This document shows positions 6,724-7,648 of a stretch of DNA of 7,648 nt, in pieces. The DNA comes from an uncultured Phycisphaerales bacterium (GTDB lineage: Bacteria > Planctomycetota > Phycisphaerae > Phycisphaerales > SM1A02). A model generated the notes under the pieces. It saw nothing but the letters and a program-made list of their open reading frames with translations, ran no database searches and had not been told where the DNA came from. Position 1 is the first letter of the stretch. Each line of letters begins with the position of its first letter. The DNA is taken from NCBI GenBank assembly GCA_946886375.1, contig CAMPIL010000173.1:1-7648 (forward strand). The letters are read 5' to 3'. A program made the translations under genes and the position numbers.

Positions 6724-7083
6724 CTAGGGCCTTTCGCCTATATCCACGATCGCGCAGGCTTGAATGGGCTCAAATCCCAATCGAATCGCTTTGACGATGA
6801 GTTCATCGGACTCGGCTCCGGGATTGAGCCAGATCTCGCCCGCGTCGCCTCGGTTGGCAAGTTCCTGAATCACCTGCATGCCGATTTGAGGCGGCACGTA
6901 AAACAGCGTGCGGTCAACCGCGCCCGGCACATCGCTGGCGCTCTTGTAGCAGCGCAGCCCCTCGACTTCATCTTCATGCGGATTCACCGGCAAGACTTCA
7001 TGCCCCTGTCGCAGGTACGCGCGCACCGCCTTGTTGCCGAACTTTCGGCGGTGATTTGATGCGCCCACGATCATGACGCGCAT
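6724..7083 (-). CDS. CoA-binding domain protein (YccU-like)
   Basis: A 119-residue protein consisting of a single CoA-binding Rossmann domain, like the stand-alone YccU/YneT family. It starts with MRVMIVGASNHRRKFGNKAV, in which VGAS and the following GN are the nucleotide-binding signature. HEVLPVNPHEDEVEGLRCY, the YVPPQ strand, EIWLNPGAESDEL and a C-terminal CAIVDIG follow, all typical of the family. Length is close to the usual 120-140 residues. The cellular role of this family is not well established; the related domain in succinyl-CoA synthetase binds CoA. AAAGGA at 7095-7090 lies 6 bases before the ATG, a good ribosome binding site. It follows the MOSC gene by 14 bases, so the two are very probably co-transcribed. 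Confidence 0.92.
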   Translation of the reverse strand: MRVMIVGASNHRRKFGNKAVRAYLRQGHEVLPVNPHEDEVEGLRCYKSASDVPGAVDRTLFYVPPQIGMQVIQELANRGDAGEIWLNPGAESDELIVKAIRLGFEPIQACAIVDIGERP

Positions 7084-7097
7084 GGGGAATCCTTTGC

Positions 7098-7568
7098 TCA
7101 GGAACCGATGATTGGGTCGCCGACGTTGACCATGCCTTCAGACAGAATCTGCGCTCGCAATCCGCCGCGATGAATCAGCCCTTTTCGCGCGCCGGGCTTG
7201 GTAAGTGATTCCAAGTGACCGCACGGTTCGCATAGTCGAACACCTTTGAAACGGACCGTGCCAATCGTGAACTCACAGCCGATCAGAAGGTTGAGCCCGA
7301 TGCCGCGGGTGATGATGTTGCGGCGTGATTCAGCATGCGTCAGTTCAACTTCGTAATCCCGCTTGAGCGCATCCAGCGCCTCGGATTCGATGAGCGTGGC
7401 TTCCTGTGAATCCATGACGCCCGGCCGCTTCAGAAACGTGCCGCAGCCATCGAAATAGCGATCGCCCTCCAGCCCCTTGCCGGGGACGGCTCGCGCGGAT
7501 TTCACGGGCGAAAGCGGAGTGCCTTGCGTGGGCGTGATGTAGATGCCGATGACGTGCGGATGGCTCAT
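7098..7568 (-). CDS. MOSC-domain protein
   Basis: A 156-residue protein made up almost entirely of a MOSC (molybdenum cofactor sulfurase C-terminal) domain. These domains are thought to handle sulfur or molybdenum cofactor through a conserved cysteine, and stand-alone versions include the YiiM type. KGLEGDRYFDG (31-41), ESRRNIITRGIGLNLLIG, VRLCEPCGHLE (with the family CxPC cysteines) and GGLRAQILSEG are all present in order. The substrate is unknown. It heads a minus-strand group with the CoA-binding and methyltransferase genes. ATG 7568 is the only start that keeps the expected first beta strand (VIGIYITP). It lies just 2 bases after the 3' end of a tRNA gene, leaving no room for a Shine-Dalgarno site outside the tRNA. 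Translation may therefore be leaderless after tRNA processing, or use an unusual signal. Confidence 0.92.
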   Translation of the reverse strand: MSHPHVIGIYITPTQGTPLSPVKSARAVPGKGLEGDRYFDGCGTFLKRPGVMDSQEATLIESEALDALKRDYEVELTHAESRRNIITRGIGLNLLIGCEFTIGTVRFKGVRLCEPCGHLESLTKPGARKGLIHRGGLRAQILSEGMVNVGDPIIGS

Positions 7569-7570
7569 AA

Positions 7571-7597
7571 CGCCCCGGGCAGGACTCGAACCTGCGA
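7571..7597 (-). tRNA. 3' end of a tRNA gene, truncated by adapter sequence
   Basis: Read on the minus strand, GCAGG (7595-7591), loop TTCGAGT (7590-7584) and CCTGC (7583-7579) form a perfect five-pair T-arm with the canonical TTC loop start. The seven-base 3' acceptor strand CCGGGGC (7578-7572) and a discriminator G at 7571 follow. No CCA is encoded; the next bases are TTATG. The 5' part, including the anticodon, is replaced by adapter sequence, so the amino acid cannot be read. Discriminator G and the predicted 5' strand GCCCCGG would suit Arg or Ser, but this is only a guess. Confidence 0.85.
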
Positions 7598-7648
7598 CTG
7601 TCTCTTATACACATCGACGCTGCCGACGAAGCTAGAAGTGTGGGGGGG
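7598..7648. other. Illumina Nextera adapter, i5 index and poly-G (sequencing artefact)
   Basis: CTGTCTCTTATACACATC at 7598-7615 is the Tn5 mosaic end used in Nextera libraries. It is followed by GACGCTGCCGACGA (7616-7629), the rest of the Nextera i5-side adapter, with one T missing at the junction. AGCTAGAA (7630-7637) sits exactly at the index position and is the reverse complement of TTCTAGCT, which I recall as Nextera XT index S515. GTGT (7638-7641) begins the constant sequence after the index, and seven Gs (7642-7648) fit the no-signal call of two-colour chemistry. None of this is genomic, and frames read through it should be ignored. The first C could also belong to the tRNA. Confidence 0.97.

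Noticed and set aside
7345..7614. Minus-strand open frame starting with MCIRDS
   Set aside because: That peptide is the translation of the Nextera mosaic end; the frame starts in adapter and overlaps the MOSC gene.

Overview
The window reads as a GC-rich bacterial chromosome, most likely from the phylum Planctomycetota (perhaps class Phycisphaerae), assembled from short-read sequencing. This assignment is an inference from three things: the style of the proteins, a cell-wall gene cluster that keeps murB, ddl and an ftsQ-like gene but shows no ftsA or ftsZ after it, and a membrane protein with a CxxC...CPECG zinc ribbon of a kind common in that group. No rRNA or other taxonomic marker is present. 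The right edge (7598-7648) is not genomic: it is Illumina Nextera adapter, an i5 index and a poly-G run.

Left part, 1-4583. A membrane protein with a zinc ribbon runs leftward off the window (minus strand, start at 620). Divergent from it is a plus-strand cell-wall and division cluster: murB (UDP-N-acetylenolpyruvoylglucosamine reductase), ddl (D-alanine--D-alanine ligase), an ftsQ-like gene and a multi-pass membrane protein of unknown function. MurB finishes UDP-MurNAc, Ddl supplies the D-Ala-D-Ala dipeptide for the stem peptide, and the FtsQ-like protein would link wall synthesis to septation. The organism therefore probably makes classical peptidoglycan.

Middle part, 4584-5989. After a 236-base spacer with a small inverted repeat and a weak candidate promoter comes a two-gene unit: a small helix-turn-helix protein resembling phage CII-type regulators, and a compact beta-class DNA methyltransferase whose ATG directly follows the regulator's stop. 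No restriction endonuclease is visible, so this looks like a solitary methyltransferase with its own regulator.

Right part, 5916-7597. Three minus-strand genes form a probable operon that converges on the methyltransferase and overlaps its 3' end by 74 bases. In transcription order they are a MOSC-domain protein, a small CoA-binding (YccU-like) protein and a class I SAM-dependent methyltransferase of unknown substrate. Just upstream of the MOSC gene lies the 3' end of a tRNA, cut off by the adapter. I see no CRISPR array, insertion sequence, integrase or clearly novel defence system. The most notable points are the reduced division cluster, the regulator/methyltransferase pair, the tRNA-to-start-codon spacing and the adapter contamination.
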